Of a DNA stretch of 64,000 nucleotides, positions 61,004 through 64,000 are shown one piece after another. The stretch comes from Hyphomicrobiales bacterium (GTDB lineage Bacteria; Pseudomonadota; Alphaproteobacteria; Rhizobiales; Xanthobacteraceae). A program made the position numbers and the translations under genes. Position 1 is the first letter of the stretch. Every line of letters starts with the position of its first letter. Where the stretch lies: NCBI GenBank assembly GCA_003169835.1, contig PNAI01000033.1:26486-90485 (forward strand). The letters run 5' to 3'. The notes under the pieces were generated by a model. That model was not told where the DNA came from. It did no database searches and saw nothing but the letters and a program-made list of their open reading frames with translations.

Positions 61004-62384
61004 CGATTTCCTCGGTCATCTTTTTGGCGTCGCCGAACAGCATCATGGTGTTGTCGCGGTAGAACAGCGTGTTGTCGATGCCGGCGTAGCCGGAGGACAG
61101 CGAGCGCTTGCTAAACATCACCGTGCCGGCCTTCCACACTTCGAGTACCGGCATGCCGAAAATGGGCGAAGCGGGATCTTCCTTGGCCGCCGGGTTGGTG
61201 ACGTCGTTGGCCCCGATCACGAAGGCCACATCGGCCTGGGCGAATTCGGAGTTGATGTCTTCGAGCTCGAATACTTCGTCGTAGGGCACGTTGGCTTCGG
61301 CGAGCAGCACGTTCATATGGCCGGGCATGCGGCCCGCCACCGGATGGATGGCGTATTTGACCTCGACGCCCTCCTCCTTGAGCCTGTCGACCATTTCACG
61401 AAGCGCGTGCTGCGCCTGCGCCACCGCCATGCCGTAGCCCGGCACGATGATAACCTTGCTTGAGTTCTTGAGCATGAAACCGGCGTCTTCCGCCGAGCCC
61501 TGCTTGACCGGCCGCTGCTCTTTGCCGTCGGCCGGACCCGCGACTTCGCCGCCGAAGCCGCCGAGGATGACGGAGATGAAGCTGCGGTTCATCCCCTTGC
61601 ACATGATGTAGGACAGGATCGCACCGGAGGAACCGACCAGCGCGCCGGTGATGATGAGCGCGGAATTGCCGAGCGTAAATCCGATGCCGGCCGCGGCCCA
61701 ACCGGAATAGGAGTTGAGCATTGAGATCACCACCGGCATGTCGGCGCCGCCGATCGGGACGATGATGAGCACACCGAATGCGAAAGCTGCAAAAGTGAGC
61801 AACCAAAATGCCAGATGGCTTTCACTACGCGCGAACCAGACCACGGACGCGACGATACCGACGGCGAGCGCGACATTAATGACGTGGCGCAGCGGCAGAA
61901 TGACCGGCGCGCCGCTCATACGGCCGGAGAGTTTCAAGAAGGCGATGACGGAGCCGGTGAAAGTAATGGCGCCGATGGCGACGCCAATCGACATCTCGAC
62001 CAGGCTCGCACCGTGGATGTGGCCGACGGCGCCGATGTCGAACGCGCTTGGCGCATAGAGCGCCGCGGCCGCCACCAGGACTGCTGCCATGCCGACCAAT
62101 GAATGGAACGCTGCGACCAGCTCCGGCATGGATGTCATGGGCACGCGCCGCGCGATCACTGCGCCTATGCCACCGCCGAGCCCTATCCCGAGCGCCACCA
62201 GCGCCCACGCGCCCCAGCCGATCGGCGGGTGCGCGGCGAGCGTGGTCAGCACGGCGATCGTCATGCCGATGATTCCGAAGAGATTGCCGCGCTGGCTGGA
62301 TGCGGGGCTGGAGAGGCCGCGCAGCGCCAGGATGAAGAGTACGCCTGCGACGAGATAGAGCAGCGCGGCGATATTGGCGGTCAT
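60990..62384 (-). CDS. pntB: NAD(P) transhydrogenase subunit beta
   Basis: Proton-pumping transhydrogenase. 464 aa with about nine helices (IAALLYLVAGVLFILALRGL; GAITFTGSVIAFLKLSGRMS) and the NADP-binding domain III (VIIVPGYGMAVAQAQHALRE; YAIHPVAGRMPGHMNVLLAE; GANDVTNPAAKEDPASPIFG). GAGGAG lies directly before the ATG at 62384. Last gene of pntAa-pntAb-pntB. Confidence 0.96.
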   Translation of the reverse strand: MTANIAALLYLVAGVLFILALRGLSSPASSQRGNLFGIIGMTIAVLTTLAAHPPIGWGAWALVALGIGLGGGIGAVIARRVPMTSMPELVAAFHSLVGMAAVLVAAAALYAPSAFDIGAVGHIHGASLVEMSIGVAIGAITFTGSVIAFLKLSGRMSGAPVILPLRHVINVALAVGIVASVVWFARSESHLAFWLLTFAAFAFGVLIIVPIGGADMPVVISMLNSYSGWAAAGIGFTLGNSALIITGALVGSSGAILSYIMCKGMNRSFISVILGGFGGEVAGPADGKEQRPVKQGSAEDAGFMLKNSSKVIIVPGYGMAVAQAQHALREMVDRLKEEGVEVKYAIHPVAGRMPGHMNVLLAEANVPYDEVFELEDINSEFAQADVAFVIGANDVTNPAAKEDPASPIFGMPVLEVWKAGTVMFSKRSLSSGYAGIDNTLFYRDNTMMLFGDAKKMTEEIVKSL

Positions 62385-62391
62385 ACGCTCC

Positions 62392-62715
62392 TCATTTCTT
62401 CTTCTGGTACATCGAGAGCATGCGCTGGGTGACCAGGAAGCCGCCGAAGATATTGACCGAGGCAAAGATCAGCGCGACAAAACCGAAGGCGCGCGCCCAG
62501 ATCGGGCCATTGTCGTCGGTCAGGAGCGTAACGCCGACGGCGAGCAGCGCGCCGACTACGATCACCGATGAAATGGCGTTGGTCACCGACATCAACGGCG
62601 TGTGCAGCGCGGGCGTGACTGACCACACGACGAAATAGCCGACGAACACCGCAAGCACGAAGATCGAGAGGCGGAACACGAAAGGATCGACGGCGTCGAT
62701 TGGGGTGCCGGTCAT
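62392..62715 (-). CDS. NAD(P) transhydrogenase subunit alpha part 2 (PntAb)
   Basis: 107 aa with three or four helices ([60 protein letters not shown]). The split alpha subunit is normal in alphaproteobacteria. AGGAG lies 7 nt before the ATG. pntB starts 7 nt after the stop. Confidence 0.95.
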   Translation of the reverse strand: MTGTPIDAVDPFVFRLSIFVLAVFVGYFVVWSVTPALHTPLMSVTNAISSVIVVGALLAVGVTLLTDDNGPIWARAFGFVALIFASVNIFGGFLVTQRMLSMYQKKK

Positions 62716-62735
62716 AACAAGGCTCCTAATATTTT

Positions 62736-62784
62736 GCGGTCATTCCGGGGCGCGGGCGAAAGCCCGCGAACCCGGAATGACCGC
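62736..62784. repeat. Long palindrome between pntAa and pntAb
   Basis: The arms GCGGTCATTCCGGG (62736-62749) and CCCGGAATGACCGC (62771-62784) are perfect inverts, with an inner stem GCGGGC/GCCCGC. The CATTCCGGGGCGCG type is a frequent dispersed palindrome in this order. Confidence 0.85.
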
Positions 62785-62808
62785 ATGGAAGAATTACGTG
62801 CCATTGCA

Positions 62809-63942
62809 TCACGCAGCGCTCTTGGGAGCAAAACTCGGGTGGATCACGGCGCCGCCGCGGGTGAGAGCTGTGCCCTTCACGATCTCGTCGTCCCAATTGA
62901 TCGCGAGCGCCTTGGTGTTCTTGTCGATCAGGATTTCGAGAAACGTCAGCAGATTTTTCGAGTAGAGCGCGGACGCGGAAGCTGCGAGCCGTCCGGGCAC
63001 GTTGAGATGGCCGACGATCTTCACATCGTTGATCTCGACAACCTCGCCGGGCTTGGCACCTTCGACGTTGCCGCCGCGCTCGACCGCAAGATCGACGATC
63101 ACCGAACCCGGCCGCATCGACGCCACCATCTCCTTGCTCACCAGACGCGGCGCCGGCCGGCCGGGGATCAACGCGGTGGTGATCACGATGTCCTGCTTCT
63201 TGATGTGCTCGGCGACCAGGGCCGCTTGCTTGGCCTGATATTCCTTCGACATCTCCTTGGCGTAGCCGGCCTTCGTCTCGGCCTGCTTGAATTCGTCATC
63301 TTCGACCGCGATGAATTTGGCGCCCAGGCTCTGCACCTGCTCTTTCACCGCGGGCCGCACGTCGGTGGCCGTGACGATGGCGCCGAGCCTGCGCGCGGTC
63401 GCGATCGCTTGAAGGCCTGCAACGCCGACGCCCATCACAAAAATCTTCGCTGCAGGCACTGTGCCGGCCGCGGTCATCATCATGGGGAAGGCGCGGCCGT
63501 ATTCACCGGCGGCGTCAACAACGGCGCGGTAGCCCGCGAGGTTAGCTTGGCTCGAGAGCACATCCATCGACTGCGCGCGCGTAATGCGCGGCATCAATTC
63601 CATAGCAAACGCGATGATCCCAGCGTCGGCCATTCCCTTGAGCGCGGTCTGGTTGCCGTACGGATCCATGATGGCGATGACGAGGGCGTCCTTCTTGTAG
63701 GATTTGAGCTCGGCAGCGGTTGGGCGGCGAACCTTCAGCACCACATCGGCGCCTTTTACGGCGTCCTTGCCGACACTAGCGCCGGCCGTCGAATAATCGG
63801 CGTCGAGGATTCCCGACTTCTCGCCCGCGCCCGGTTCGACCGCGACTTCGGCGCCGAGGCCAATCATTTTCTTGACCGTATCGGGAGTGCCCGCGACACG
63901 CGGCTCGCCTGAATCGGTTTCACGCGCTATGGCAATACGCAT
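62809..63942 (-). CDS. NAD(P) transhydrogenase subunit alpha part 1 (PntAa)
   Basis: 377 aa, the soluble NAD-binding domain I. MRIAIARETDSGEPRVAGTP, AMELMPRITRAQSMDVLSSQ, FVMGVGVAGLQAIATARRLG and AIVTATDVRPAVKEQVQSLG are the alanine-dehydrogenase-like blocks. It leads the operon; a palindrome separates it from pntAb. Confidence 0.96.
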   Translation of the reverse strand: MRIAIARETDSGEPRVAGTPDTVKKMIGLGAEVAVEPGAGEKSGILDADYSTAGASVGKDAVKGADVVLKVRRPTAAELKSYKKDALVIAIMDPYGNQTALKGMADAGIIAFAMELMPRITRAQSMDVLSSQANLAGYRAVVDAAGEYGRAFPMMMTAAGTVPAAKIFVMGVGVAGLQAIATARRLGAIVTATDVRPAVKEQVQSLGAKFIAVEDDEFKQAETKAGYAKEMSKEYQAKQAALVAEHIKKQDIVITTALIPGRPAPRLVSKEMVASMRPGSVIVDLAVERGGNVEGAKPGEVVEINDVKIVGHLNVPGRLAASASALYSKNLLTFLEILIDKNTKALAINWDDEIVKGTALTRGGAVIHPSFAPKSAA

Positions 63943-64000
63943 TCGCCTCGTCTCCAGACCCGAATTGTCCGAAATGACAGCGCGGCCTCAAGGAGGCGAG

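Overview
The window is a chromosomal stretch of a GC-rich alphaproteobacterium. Gene content and order point to Hyphomicrobiales near Bradyrhizobium, Rhodopseudomonas or Pseudolabrys. The pointers are a tol-pal block next to tilS and ftsH, the alphaproteobacterial cell-cycle genes rcdA and a DUF1013 (TrcR-type) gene, DUF4164-zapA, tandem Bug (TctC) binding proteins, a split PntA transhydrogenase, and RIME-like and REP-like intergenic palindromes. No rRNA, tRNA, CRISPR array, prophage or intact transposase gene was seen.

Layout. Positions 1-7640 (minus strand) carry ftsH (cut by the window edge), tilS, cpoB, pal, tolB, tolA, tolR and tolQ, the envelope-constriction machine. Positions 8061-13328 carry a DUF6498 membrane protein, then ybgC, a Nudix hydrolase, ruvB, a deaminase, ruvA, ruvC and a YebC regulator. 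Positions 13548-17811 carry two orphan binding proteins, ymdB, 5-FCL with a probable 6S RNA directly upstream, and yqgE. Positions 17918-23449 carry redox genes, rnhA, thrB, ispH, the DUF1013 gene and an acetyltransferase. Positions 23492-28962 carry a MotA/MotB-like proton-channel pair, an IMPase, efp, a Sel1-repeat protein and a ThiE-like gene. Positions 29054-34543 form a central-carbon cluster (class I fba with an apparent frameshift, pgk, gap, tkt). Positions 34808-42974 carry DUF4164, zapA, a PAS-GGDEF-EAL protein, a quinone oxidoreductase, DUF1192, rcdA, rpmE and an ABC exporter. Positions 43017-43904 hold a low-GC gene broken by a 139-bp MITE-like element. Positions 43926-53637 carry prpE, two TauE/SafE permeases, an SGNH hydrolase, an acyl-CoA ligase and three tandem Bug proteins. 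Positions 53741-63942 carry two DUF465 genes, purEK, rpsU, a TPR lipoprotein, tandem alpha/beta hydrolases, an FkbM methyltransferase and the pnt operon.

Most genes are ordinary housekeeping genes, many joined by 1-17 nt overlaps. The least ordinary feature is a recurring one. Short tandem duplications of 6-21 bp sit at gene junctions in more than ten places. Several copy the start codon (pal five times; the Sel1 gene; a Bug gene), one copies the Shine-Dalgarno segment (DUF4164), and others copy the stop-codon segment. The other clear novelty is the MITE-like insertion: removing it with one copy of its CTAAG target duplication restores one continuous reading frame.
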